NCBI GenBank assembly: GCA_905480235.1
Contig: CAJQPP010000064.1
Coordinates: 1 to 37,124 of the forward strand
Source: an uncultured Pirellulaceae bacterium
Lineage (GTDB): Bacteria > Planctomycetota > Planctomycetia > Pirellulales > Pirellulaceae
DNA: 37,124 bases
Direction of reading: 5' to 3'
Below are positions 8,779 through 16,829 of this stretch, in pieces. Below the pieces are notes generated by a model. It did not search any database. It worked only from the letters and a program-made list of their open reading frames with translations, and was not told where the DNA came from. Made by a program: the position numbers and the translations under genes. Positions within the stretch are counted from its first letter, which is position 1; the number at the start of each line of letters is the position of its first letter.

Positions 8779-10008
8779 CTATTTTGAGTCGCCCACAGGA
8801 GGCAAGGCCTGTGTGCGTGTCGCTGGTACCAACTTATTTTTGGGTGTCAACGGACGCGGTAACGCCTTGGGTACAACAGCAGGCACCAGACGTGCGCTAC
8901 GATCGCCAAACTCCCGGTTAAAAAGCTGGGGATCAAATTCATCACGCGGCACAAACCTCTTCTCTTCCAAACTCAAATCAACGGGTGCCGGGATCAACTC
9001 CCCCTTCATGACATTTCCCTCGGCTGGTTGAGGGCGGTCTAAGAAACCGGTTTGAGAGATTAGATCATCTGGCTGTTTGGCAACCAATTCACCCGGTAAA
9101 GCTGTGCCAAGAATCCAATCTCGGATCGCATGGTAATGGTGAGAGGTCGTGTCGTAGGCAGGAGTATCCATGTCCCCATGGACTTCACTGATATACCTTA
9201 GCAGCATGCTTTCCTGCGGATCATTGCGGTCGATATACCGTGTGATCGCATAGAGATTTCGTTGAATGCCGGTAGCGTTGAGGCCGCCTCGATTGTCAAC
9301 TCGCCATAGTCTCAGCGGATTCTCGGCATCACCATGACATCGAGCAGCAGCACAACCATTGACGATCCGTAGATGGACGCCTCGATTGAACTCCCGCAAT
9401 GATTCACGACTGTATGAGTCAAGGTTTCTCCGCAGGTCATCGTGGCTTGCAAGGGAAGGTTTTGTCGAAGGCAATCTTCTTACTCCCTCAGCAACGGGTT
9501 CTGTGAAGGAAGCCAATTCTACGGGCGTTTGTTCACTTTTTGGATTCGCCATTTCCTTGATTTGACGTTCCAACAACTTCAATGACTTTCGCCCACCCGG
9601 CAATCGTTTCAGTAGCGCTAATTGATTTTGGGAATTTTTAACTTGGCGATTCTTCAAACACCATTGCGCTAAACGTTGATGCCCAATGACATCGTCATCA
9701 TCGAGTCTCGACCTAAGTTGCTGATACGCGGCTTCTAAGGAGTGAGTGACAAAGTCGACCTCGCCTTGGTGAAACCGCACGGATGAGCCATTATTTCGAT
9801 GAATAATATATTTACCACCACCGAATTCCAGTTGTCCCGAGTAGACACTACCCGTTTTTAGGACGACAAACTGCTGCGGATAATCGCTTGCGGTCTCCTG
9901 AGCATTCGCGTTGGGCAGCCACACCCAGAATATCACAAACAACGCCGCCAAAACCGGCAGTAAGCCAGCGCGGAAGCGGTTTCGATCTTGGTTAATAAAG
10001 GAATGCAT
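8779..10008 (-). CDS. Exported planctomycete-type protein with CX4CH haem-like motif
   Basis: The 409-residue protein begins with a signal peptide (hydrophobic 15-31, likely cut after ANA at 34-36). Region 42-95 looks like a small beta domain (VVLKTGSVYSGQLEF, then FHQGEVDFV), similar to the SHD1/LSm-like N-termini of planctomycete proteins. Region 95-160 is helical. At 219-225 it carries C-A-A-A-R-C-H, a CX4CH motif, followed by a conserved-looking domain (DNRGGLNATGIQRNLYAI, ending near DWILG) that resembles cytochrome-like domains of planctomycete secreted proteins. The C-terminal 110 residues are proline-rich and probably disordered. Longer starts up to 10119 exist, but only the ATG at 10008 places the signal peptide near the N-terminus. 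Haem binding is inferred; function is unknown. Confidence 0.72.
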   Translation of the reverse strand: MHSFINQDRNRFRAGLLPVLAALFVIFWVWLPNANAQETASDYPQQFVVLKTGSVYSGQLEFGGGKYIIHRNNGSSVRFHQGEVDFVTHSLEAAYQQLRSRLDDDDVIGHQRLAQWCLKNRQVKNSQNQLALLKRLPGGRKSLKLLERQIKEMANPKSEQTPVELASFTEPVAEGVRRLPSTKPSLASHDDLRRNLDSYSRESLREFNRGVHLRIVNGCAAARCHGDAENPLRLWRVDNRGGLNATGIQRNLYAITRYIDRNDPQESMLLRYISEVHGDMDTPAYDTTSHHYHAIRDWILGTALPGELVAKQPDDLISQTGFLDRPQPAEGNVMKGELIPAPVDLSLEEKRFVPRDEFDPQLFNREFGDRSARLVPAVVPKALPRPLTPKNKLVPATRTQALPPVGDSK

Positions 10009-10140
10009 GGCTTTGCGTGCAAGGAAAGTTGCGCGGATTTTGCGCGTCCAACGCAAATGGAAATACAGCATGCACAAACCGACGTCAATATCTTCCATCG
10101 ATCGAGCTTGTGCTTGCAACCGGCAGATCAGAGGCGCCAG

Positions 10141-10167
10141 CAGAAAGAAAACCTGCCAGCAGGCAGG
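10141..10167 (-). terminator. Intrinsic terminator downstream of uppP
   Basis: Read on the minus strand, CCTGCC-TGCT-GGCAGG (10167 to 10152) is a perfect 6-bp GC-rich stem with a 4-base loop, followed at once by the T-rich run TTTTCTTT. It lies about 90 bases after the uppP stop, on the uppP strand, and before the next minus-strand gene. Confidence 0.75.
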
Positions 10168-10252
10168 CCGACCCGCAAAAAACGGCGATAGCGTGGTTAA
10201 GAGTCACAACCACCAAGGAAATCAGGTCGACGTTTTGCTGAAACAACGGTGA

Positions 10253-11065
10253 CTAAAGCTGCCCCGCTGAGGAATAGAGTACAACGAGTTCGTACAGTTG
10301 CCATACGATCATGAAAAAACCAAACGGCAATAGCCAATAGGAAAACCAATGCAACTTGCCCTGTTCGACCCACCTCACCAACCATCCTAGTGCCACTAGC
10401 CCAACCAAGAAGGCGACTAGGGCACCTATCGCCAGAATCCAAATTGGGGTCGTCGCTCCGTGCTCCCAAATATCCTTGGCCTCCAAAACCGAAGCGCCGC
10501 CGATGGCGGGAATGGCGAGAAGAAACGAAAACGTCGCGGCGGATTGGCGTTTCAGCCCCATCCATGATCCCATCACAATCGTGGTTCCGCTGCGCGATAT
10601 GCCCGGCAAAAGCGCGAATGCTTGAGCGATTCCAATCAAGATCACGGGCAGTAAGGAAAGCTGGGTGTATTCTTTTTTTCCCGGTTTAATTTTGGTTAAG
10701 GACATCAAAATGAAACCGGTGATGACCAACATAAACCCCGTCAACAGAGGACTTTTCAGTAACCCTTCGTGGTACTTTTTCAAATACAGACCAATCACGG
10801 CGGCAGGAATCGTGCCCACGATCAACATTGGTATGACGCGTCGATCTTCTTTCAACAGATCCATGATCCGCTGTCGGTAAAAAACCATGATGGCCACCAA
10901 CGTCCCAAAGTGCAGCATCACACTCAGTTCGGTGCTTTCGTTATGGTTCCCCAGTAAGGCCTCCACAGCCACCAGATGGCCAGAAGAGCTAATGGGCAAA
11001 AACTCGGCGATCCCCTGAACAATGGCCAGGATAATCACTTGTAGCAGTTCGGGGATTTCAAACAC
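10253..11065 (-). CDS. uppP: Undecaprenyl-diphosphatase (UppP/BacA)
   Basis: The 270-residue polytopic membrane protein removes a phosphate from undecaprenyl diphosphate so that the lipid carrier can be reused for cell wall and polysaccharide export; it can also give bacitracin resistance. Both signature motifs are intact: EFLPISSSGHL at 21-31 (Glu21, Ser27, His30) and PGISRSGTT at 154-162 (Arg158). Seven to eight hydrophobic helices fit the family, as does the length. The gene is divergent from leuC and has an intrinsic terminator about 90 bases after its stop, so it is most likely transcribed alone. Its presence is one of several signs in this window of ordinary peptidoglycan lipid metabolism. 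Confidence 0.97.
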   Translation of the reverse strand: MFEIPELLQVIILAIVQGIAEFLPISSSGHLVAVEALLGNHNESTELSVMLHFGTLVAIMVFYRQRIMDLLKEDRRVIPMLIVGTIPAAVIGLYLKKYHEGLLKSPLLTGFMLVITGFILMSLTKIKPGKKEYTQLSLLPVILIGIAQAFALLPGISRSGTTIVMGSWMGLKRQSAATFSFLLAIPAIGGASVLEAKDIWEHGATTPIWILAIGALVAFLVGLVALGWLVRWVEQGKLHWFSYWLLPFGFFMIVWQLYELVVLYSSAGQL

Positions 11066-11131
11066 GGTGATGGGCTACCAACAATTGAGTAGGTAAGGCG
11101 GGCGTACGTATCAGAGACCAGATCAATTCGC

Positions 11132-11137
11132 TATAAT
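11132..11137 (+). promoter_or_regulatory. Candidate -10 box for the leuCD operon
   Basis: A perfect TATAAT lies about 120 bases before the leuC start on the leuC strand. The sequence 17 bases upstream (TATCAG) is a poor -35 match, so the promoter would be weak or activator-dependent. I find no leucine-codon-rich leader peptide of the classical attenuator type in the 115 bases between this box and the ATG. Confidence 0.4.
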
Positions 11138-11252
11138 CGACCGTCCGGGCGAGTTTAATCGTTTCAGAAAAAACTCGGTAGATCACTGAGTTAGTGACTG
11201 CCCAAGACCCAGCATAGTCGCTTTACGAATTCAGGCAAAAAAACGATTCACC

Positions 11253-12671
11253 ATGATTTCCCAAGCCCCCCAGACAATGTTCCAGAAAATCTGGCATCAA
11301 CACCTGGTTCACGAGGAACCCGGTCGCCAGGCTCTGATCTACATCGACTTGCATTTGGTTCATGAGGTCACAAGCCCTCAAGCGTTTGAAGGATTGCGTC
11401 TCGCGAATCGATCCGTCCGGCGTCCAGAATTTACGGTCGCCACCCCCGACCACAATGTCCCGACCACGGATCGCTTGTTACCCATCGCAGATCCGATCTC
11501 TCGCCAACAGGTCCAGACTCTCCGTGAGAACTGTAAAGAATTCGGCATCAAGCTGTATGACCTCGACAGCATCAATCAGGGGATCGTGCATGTCATTGGT
11601 CCCGAACTGGGGCTAACTCAGCCAGGTATGACGATTGTTTGCGGCGACTCGCACACTTCCACGCACGGTGCATTTGGAGCGTTTGCGTTCGGCATCGGCA
11701 CCAGCGAAGTCGAACATGTTTTGGCAACGCAAACCTTGCCCCAATCTCAACCCAAGACATTTGAAATCCGCATCGATGGTGAATTGTTGCCGGGCGTCAC
11801 CTCCAAGGACTTGATCCTTTATATCATCGGGCAGATTTCCACATCGGGCGGCAGCGGGCATGTTGTCGAGTATAGCGGCGAAGCGATTCGGAACTTGACC
11901 ATGGAACAGCGGATGACGATCTGCAACATGTCAATTGAAGCGGGTGCCAGAGCTGGCTTGATCGCGCCAGATGAAATCACATTCGATTATTTGCGCGGCC
12001 GTGCTCATGCACCTGAGGATTTTGATGCCGCCATCGAAAAATGGCGTCAGCTACCCACCGATGAAGGCGCCGTTTTTGACAAACAGCTCACCTTCCACGC
12101 CAAAGACATTGCGCCACAAATCACATGGGGCACTAACCCCGGACAGGTCACTGCGGTCGATGCTTGCGTACCTGACCCCAGCGATTTCACGGAAGAACAC
12201 GAACAACAATCCGCGGCCGCTGCGCTGGAATATATGGACTTGCAGCCCGGAACACCGATGACCGAAATCATGGTAGATCGTGTGTTTATCGGTTCTTGTA
12301 CCAATTCCCGAATCGAAGACCTGCGACTCGCCGCCTCGTTGGTCAAGGGCAAGCAAGTTCACGAACGAGTCAATGCCATGGTCGTGCCGGGCAGTGGTGT
12401 CGTGAAACGCCAAGCGGAACAAGAAGGCTTGGACGTGATCTTTAGAGAAGCAGGCTTCGATTGGCGAGAAGCAGGTTGCAGCATGTGCCTGGGTATGAAT
12501 CCCGATCAACTTGCCAGTGGTGAAAGGTGCGCTTCAACCAGCAACCGCAATTTCGAAGGCCGGCAGGGCAAGGGAGGCCGGACTCATTTGGTATCACCCA
12601 GCATGGCCGCTGCCGCAGCAATTGCAGGCCACTTCGTAGATATTCGCAATTTGCCAACAGAGACGAGCTAG
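11253..12671 (+). CDS. leuC: 3-isopropylmalate dehydratase large subunit
   Basis: The 472-residue protein is the iron-sulfur subunit of isopropylmalate isomerase, which converts 2- to 3-isopropylmalate in leucine synthesis. It belongs to the aconitase family: [18 protein letters not shown] near 31, [23 protein letters not shown] near 128-150 (quoted in short: [12 protein letters not shown]), and the three cluster ligands Cys349 in GSCTNSR and Cys409/Cys412 in [10 protein letters not shown]. Length equals the family norm. The ATG at 11253 is used; an ATG at 11277 (MFQKIW) is a possible alternative that aligns well with other LeuC starts. leuD follows after two bases, and the two subunits form the active heterodimer. 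leuA and leuB are not in this window. Confidence 0.97.
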   Translation: MISQAPQTMFQKIWHQHLVHEEPGRQALIYIDLHLVHEVTSPQAFEGLRLANRSVRRPEFTVATPDHNVPTTDRLLPIADPISRQQVQTLRENCKEFGIKLYDLDSINQGIVHVIGPELGLTQPGMTIVCGDSHTSTHGAFGAFAFGIGTSEVEHVLATQTLPQSQPKTFEIRIDGELLPGVTSKDLILYIIGQISTSGGSGHVVEYSGEAIRNLTMEQRMTICNMSIEAGARAGLIAPDEITFDYLRGRAHAPEDFDAAIEKWRQLPTDEGAVFDKQLTFHAKDIAPQITWGTNPGQVTAVDACVPDPSDFTEEHEQQSAAAALEYMDLQPGTPMTEIMVDRVFIGSCTNSRIEDLRLAASLVKGKQVHERVNAMVVPGSGVVKRQAEQEGLDVIFREAGFDWREAGCSMCLGMNPDQLASGERCASTSNRNFEGRQGKGGRTHLVSPSMAAAAAIAGHFVDIRNLPTETS

Positions 12672-12673
12672 AT

Positions 12674-13282
12674 ATGGAACCCTTCAAATCCCACCATGGC
12701 CTGGTTGCTGTAATCAATCGAGCCAATGTTGATACCGATCAAATCATCCCCAAGCAATTTCTCAAACGCATTGAGCGAACAGGCTTTGGACAATTCTTGT
12801 TTTTTGATTGGCGGTTCGATGACCAAGGTCATGACCGCCCGGAATTCGAATTGAATCAACCGGAAAACAAAAATGCCTCCATCCTCGTGGCCGGCAGAAA
12901 CTTTGGTAGCGGCTCCAGCCGAGAGCACGCCGTTTGGGCACTCGCCGATTTTGGCTTCCGCTGTGTAATTGCCGAATCCTACAGCGATATTTTCTTCAAC
13001 AATTGCTTCAAGAACGGTGTCTTACCGATCGTGCTGGACGCCGATACGATTCATCAATTGATGGAACGCAAGCAAAACCAGCCTGATTTCCAGCTGAATG
13101 TCGATCTGGCTTCGCAAACTATTTCCGCGGACGACGGACTGAAAATTGAATTTGAAATAGATCCCGTCATGAAACAGCCGCTACTTGAGGGCTTGGATGA
13201 CATTGGACAAACAATGAAGCGGGAAGAAAAAATCACCGCTTACGAACTGGCCCATAAAATCATCCCCGTGTCTCAAGCGTAA
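12674..13282 (+). CDS. leuD: 3-isopropylmalate dehydratase small subunit
   Basis: The 202-residue protein is the swivelling small subunit that completes the LeuC active site. Family motifs are present: ANVDTDQIIPKQFLKRI near 17, then GRNFGSGSSREHAVWAL near 74-90 and ESYSDIFFNNCFKNGVLPI (about 100-118). The open frame extends upstream to 12527 inside leuC, but the ATG at 12674, two bases after the leuC stop, gives the normal LeuD N-terminus (MEPFKSHHG) and indicates translational coupling. An exported propeller-like gene follows after seven bases and may be on the same mRNA. Confidence 0.96.
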   Translation: MEPFKSHHGLVAVINRANVDTDQIIPKQFLKRIERTGFGQFLFFDWRFDDQGHDRPEFELNQPENKNASILVAGRNFGSGSSREHAVWALADFGFRCVIAESYSDIFFNNCFKNGVLPIVLDADTIHQLMERKQNQPDFQLNVDLASQTISADDGLKIEFEIDPVMKQPLLEGLDDIGQTMKREEKITAYELAHKIIPVSQA

Positions 13283-13289
13283 ATATCTC

Positions 13290-14312
13290 ATGGATATGCC
13301 AACCTGGAATTTGCGTACTGCATTGTTTACGGCACTGATTGCGGCTTGCTCTTGGTCAGCCTGTGAGGCGCAAACCGCCAAAAAGGACTTGCTGCTTTCA
13401 GGATTAAGTTATCCCTGTGGAGTTGCCGTCGCGCCCGCCAGTGGCACCGTCTTCGTCTCGGATAGCGGCCATGGAGAGATTTTGCGGCTGGTCGATGGCA
13501 AAGCCGAAAAAGTGGTGACGGGATACAACGTGCAACCATCCGAAACCGAACTGGGCTGGCAAGCCGGCCCATTGGGCATCGGCATCATGGCCGGGACTAA
13601 ACAACTCATTGTCGGCTCCGGCGGCGGTCCCCTCGGAACAGACCAAGTCAATATCTATGATCTGGCGGATCTGCCCTCCACCGTCGCCCAAGCAACCCTT
13701 TCGCAAACGCTGACTGCAAAAGACACTCCGCAGGGTAAACCACAGGGTGATTTCTACGGCGTCACGACTGACAGCGACCAAGCTTGGTTGACCGGTCGAG
13801 GGAATCCAGATTACGGCTGGGTCTACCATTTCACACCTGCCAAAGCGGGGACCCAACCTCGGCTGCAGTGCAAAATCGATACTTGGAAAGGTTCCGGTAC
13901 ACGGTTTCCCACCGCCATCACACTGAGCCCAGATGGTTACATCCTCGTTGGCCAAAGAGGCGAAAATGGCAACGACTCCGTAATTGCCTTTTATGATCGG
14001 GTCGCGGGAGACGCCAGAGCCAAATTCAGCCTCGGCCAAACCGGCATCGTCGCGCTCGCCTACAGTCCCCTATCCGGGAGACTCTACGGCCTTTTCAACG
14101 ATCCCCAAGCACCCGAAAAAAATGGCCTGTATAAATTGGTGGCACGCAAACGAAACACTGCGTGCGAAACACAATTGATCCTGCCAATTGCAGATCCTTG
14201 GGCCATGGCATTCGCAACGAATGGCGATCTATGGGTCACGGCAGGCAAAGAAGAAGGTGTATTGTGGAAGGTAACCCGTTTTGAAACCTCTCCCGAGTCC
14301 AAGAGTAACTGA
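13290..14312 (+). CDS. Exported beta-propeller-like (NHL/SMP-30-like) protein of unknown function
   Basis: The 340-residue protein has a signal peptide (hydrophobic 10-23, probable cleavage after CEA at 25-27). The mature part reads as repeated short beta-sheet blades, with recurring patterns such as YPCGVAVAPASGTVFVSDS, FPTAITLSPDGYILVGQR (residues about 208-225) and IVALAYSPLSGRLYGL, then PWAMAFATNGDLWVTAG. Such blades are typical of six-bladed propellers of the NHL or SMP-30/gluconolactonase type. I see no clear catalytic metal site, so no reaction is proposed. It begins seven bases after leuD and 12 bases before the PSP1 gene, so co-transcription with both is likely, although no functional link to leucine synthesis is evident. 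An alternative ATG lies two codons downstream. Confidence 0.7.
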   Translation: MDMPTWNLRTALFTALIAACSWSACEAQTAKKDLLLSGLSYPCGVAVAPASGTVFVSDSGHGEILRLVDGKAEKVVTGYNVQPSETELGWQAGPLGIGIMAGTKQLIVGSGGGPLGTDQVNIYDLADLPSTVAQATLSQTLTAKDTPQGKPQGDFYGVTTDSDQAWLTGRGNPDYGWVYHFTPAKAGTQPRLQCKIDTWKGSGTRFPTAITLSPDGYILVGQRGENGNDSVIAFYDRVAGDARAKFSLGQTGIVALAYSPLSGRLYGLFNDPQAPEKNGLYKLVARKRNTACETQLILPIADPWAMAFATNGDLWVTAGKEEGVLWKVTRFETSPESKSN

Positions 14313-14324
14313 GAGCTTGATACC

Positions 14325-14861
14325 GTGGATCATCTTCTACAAATAGGCCTGCTTGGTTCCATCGGAAGATTTTCTTCCGGGGACCAGCGTCAGCGCCAGC
14401 GCGGCGAGCAAGTTATTTGCCGCACCGACCGAGGCTTGGAAATAGGTACTGTGCTAAAAGCACTGCCGAACAATGGCATTGAAACCGATGGCGACCTCCT
14501 TCGCAAAGTCACGCCGGAAGACCAATTACTCATCCAGCGGATCGAGAAGTTCCGGGATCGTGCATTCATGGCGTGCCAAAATCTTCTCCATGAGAAAAAA
14601 CTGGATGCCGTCCTCGTCGATGTCGAGCACCTGTTTGATGGAAGCGGCTTGTATTTTTACTTCCTTGGCGATGTCAGCGACGAAGTTAACCAACTTACCG
14701 AGCAACTTGCCGAAACCTACGAAGCCAAAGTCAAGTTTCGGCGTTTCAGTCAGACACTGGCCGAAGGCTGTGGCCCCGATTGCGGAACCGGTGCCAGCGG
14801 TTGTGGAACGGGTGGATGCCAAACCTGCTCGGTGCGTGCAGCTTGTAAAAGCAGCCCTTAA
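14325..14861 (+). CDS. PSP1-domain (RicT/YaaT-like) protein with cysteine-rich tail
   Basis: The 178-residue protein starts at GTG 14325, 12 bases after the previous stop. Residues about 25-145 form a PSP1 domain: RGEQVICRTDRGLEIGTV, then FRDRAFMACQNLLHEK and the characteristic strand-helix VDVEHLFDGSGLYFYFLG (about 99-115). The family includes B. subtilis RicT (YaaT), a part of the Ric complex that helps RNase Y process mRNAs and that holds iron-sulfur clusters with its partners. Here six cysteines are packed in the last 30 residues (149, 153, 160, 165, 168, 174), spaced by Gly/Thr, which suggests a metal or cluster site. RicA and RicF are not seen nearby. The exact role in this organism is unknown. 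Confidence 0.8.
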   Translation: MDHLLQIGLLGSIGRFSSGDQRQRQRGEQVICRTDRGLEIGTVLKALPNNGIETDGDLLRKVTPEDQLLIQRIEKFRDRAFMACQNLLHEKKLDAVLVDVEHLFDGSGLYFYFLGDVSDEVNQLTEQLAETYEAKVKFRRFSQTLAEGCGPDCGTGASGCGTGGCQTCSVRAACKSSP

Positions 14862-14946
14862 ACACCAGCCAACGGATCGCCATCTTGTCTTGCGTCGCGA
14901 CCTTCGTAGAGGATTCGCATCGGCAAATCCTCGTTTGCCTACTGCC

Positions 14947-15480
14947 CTACTGCCCTACTGCTCCACGCAATACAGCAAGCAAAAACCCACGTGCCAAATC
15001 ACCGATGCCCGGGCAACTGGATTCGCGAGGGCCGGCAACATTCAATGTTGCTATCTGCTGTTGTTCGATCCAATCCCAAAAAGCCGGAATGCTGATCGTG
15101 GCGTTTTGTGTTTCTAGATCCATCGCCAGCACAGGGCTCTGGTGCCGCCGTGCCAGCTTCCAAGTCAGCTTGGTACCGCCGGAAAGAGCACCGCAATGCA
15201 AGATCAACGTCCCGTCAGCTTCGAGGACATTTTTCTCCGTGCGGACCACGTAATCCGCAGACTCGGTTTCCCGTAAAAGGTATTGTTCAGGAATCGGCCC
15301 ATCTTCACTTCGCCGACCTCGCGGACACCATCCACCATGCGGTATCTGCAAGTACAGAGCCACATCCAATGCCGCTCGATCGACACCGGACTGCCCACCG
15401 GAGACAATTTTTTTAACCTGGTCCCCCAAAGCTGCTTTGCCCTCCGGCATGAAACCCTGCAAACTCAATTCAGATTTCAA
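14947..15480 (-). CDS. Putative molybdenum-carrier-like protein (SLOG superfamily)
   Basis: The 177-residue protein matches the MoCo_carrier-like branch of the SLOG/Rossmann superfamily. Visible signatures are KKIVSGGQSGVDRAALDVA at 23-41, the GGWCPRGRRSEDGPIP segment near 49-64, YLLRETESADYVVRTEKN (about 67-84), and the second glycine motif GTLILHCGALSGGTKLT near 89-105. The name comes from an algal protein that binds molybdenum cofactor; for the bacterial branch, nucleotide-derived ligands are as likely. The gene lies 89 bases after the LysM-type gene on the same strand. I am confident of the fold, not of the ligand. Confidence 0.75.
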   Translation of the reverse strand: MKSELSLQGFMPEGKAALGDQVKKIVSGGQSGVDRAALDVALYLQIPHGGWCPRGRRSEDGPIPEQYLLRETESADYVVRTEKNVLEADGTLILHCGALSGGTKLTWKLARRHQSPVLAMDLETQNATISIPAFWDWIEQQQIATLNVAGPRESSCPGIGDLARGFLLAVLRGAVGQ

Positions 15481-15569
15481 GTTTACAACAATCCCCCCAA
15501 CAGCAAAGCATGTTCCCGCATGCGCACACGAATCTCACAGATTTCGGGAGACAAAAAATTGGATGTCGA

Positions 15570-16811
15570 CTAACGCAAGTTTGGTAGCTCTAGACTGATG
15601 CCGGCCTTGAGAGGGGTAGCCTGCGTGGTCGATTTGGGCAATCGCGATCGATTTAATTTGAGAATTTCAACGTATCGCGAGGCCTGACCCAATTGTTCAC
15701 TGGCGATATCAAACAAAGTCTCACCACCGCTGGTTTTGAATACTTTGCGGGGGCACAGATAGGGCCATCTTTTGCGTAATTCATTTGTGGACGGTGTCAG
15801 AATTTCTGTCCCCTCCGGAACTTCATTAAACGACTTGACGCGTTTTCGATTGGCCTGAAAGAGAGCATCAAAGTACCGACCGTCACCGTACACCCTCTGA
15901 GCGACCAACCAAAACCCCTCTCCCTGCTCGACCAAAGTAGTGGCCGGTAGAGCGGGCAAGGGTGCAGCATCGGGAATTTCACCGACGGCCAACGAAGGCT
16001 CATTTGCTTTCGGCTGAAACGGTGGTTCCATGGAGCTCGTCCGGGGCGGTTCCAAGCTTGCCGGTTTGGGGCTACTCGAAACGGACCGACCCGGAATAAA
16101 TGAACTGGAGGAGGCGGTCTTCACTTGGGGCCCCGGATCCGCAGATGCGTTTTTCGCATTGCTCGCAGGTACTGTCGATTTCTTGGTGGGCCCCCCAAAG
16201 GTGGGCAACTTCAAATTCCAAGGCAAATTGGGTTTTTGATTTGCCGATTCATCCTGGTCGGAGCGTTCCGGAACGGCTTTGGATTCTTCTTGGACGGACT
16301 GCTTCTCGGGCAACTTAACAGGCTCAAACTGCCCGACTGGACGCACGACGGAATCACCCGTTGTCGGAAGTACCACCGAGGTGTCCAGCGGTTCCGTGGG
16401 AATCTGTGAGACTTCGTTCTCCTGCGGAGGACGGATTGGAATCTGGAAATTCGGCGACGGAGAAGACTCCCCACCTGCCCCAGCTATCAAGGTATATGGC
16501 TCGCTCGAAACAAACTTTTTTGGATCGCTAATCGACGCACTCGTCGGCGAATCCAAGGCTGGGTTTTCCGACGCGATTTGCACCGTGCGAGGCGCAGGGT
16601 CGGTGGGTAACTCAGACGTGGGTGCGTTTGGCACATCGGCTAACGTCACGCGAGTCTGACCTTGAAATGCCGTCGGATTGGGCGCGTTCCAGCCGCTCAA
16701 TTTCCCAAAGGCAACATAAAGAAAGATAGCCATCAAAACCGTGAGGACCACCAAACCAATACGCGCTTCTTTCAAGAAGGCTTCGTCAAATTCAAATTGA
16801 TCGGAAGACAT
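15570..16811 (-). CDS. Membrane-anchored LysM-type protein following rsmH
   Basis: The 413-residue protein has a short acidic cytosolic N-terminus, one membrane helix at about 17-35, a long Pro/Ser/Thr-rich linker (about 40-295) and a C-terminal region with two LysM-like modules: FWLVAQRVYGDGRYFDALFQANRKR (about 303-327; key pattern YGDGRY..LFQANR, then PEGTEIL) and GETLFDIASEQLG...YVEILKLNR...LKAGISLELP (about 362-410). LysM modules bind N-acetylglucosamine polymers such as peptidoglycan, so I infer an inner-membrane protein that reaches through the periplasm to the wall. It starts 18 bases after rsmH. In most bacteria this slot of the dcw cluster holds ftsL, a small bitopic division protein. 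Confidence 0.78.
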   Translation of the reverse strand: MSSDQFEFDEAFLKEARIGLVVLTVLMAIFLYVAFGKLSGWNAPNPTAFQGQTRVTLADVPNAPTSELPTDPAPRTVQIASENPALDSPTSASISDPKKFVSSEPYTLIAGAGGESSPSPNFQIPIRPPQENEVSQIPTEPLDTSVVLPTTGDSVVRPVGQFEPVKLPEKQSVQEESKAVPERSDQDESANQKPNLPWNLKLPTFGGPTKKSTVPASNAKNASADPGPQVKTASSSSFIPGRSVSSSPKPASLEPPRTSSMEPPFQPKANEPSLAVGEIPDAAPLPALPATTLVEQGEGFWLVAQRVYGDGRYFDALFQANRKRVKSFNEVPEGTEILTPSTNELRKRWPYLCPRKVFKTSGGETLFDIASEQLGQASRYVEILKLNRSRLPKSTTQATPLKAGISLELPNLR

Positions 16812-16829
16812 CCTTGCCTCCTCGTTAGA

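Noticed and set aside
10009..10119. Upstream extension of the CX4CH protein to 10119
   Set aside because: It would bury the signal peptide behind 37 mostly charged residues; the ATG at 10008 is better.
11362..11616. Possible leucine leader or overlapping small genes around the leuC start
   Set aside because: The frames lie inside leuC, and the true upstream leader has no run of leucine codons.
13404..14039. 211-residue minus-strand frame opposite the propeller-like gene
   Set aside because: It lies wholly inside a gene with signal peptide and blade repeats, and has no family features or upstream signals.
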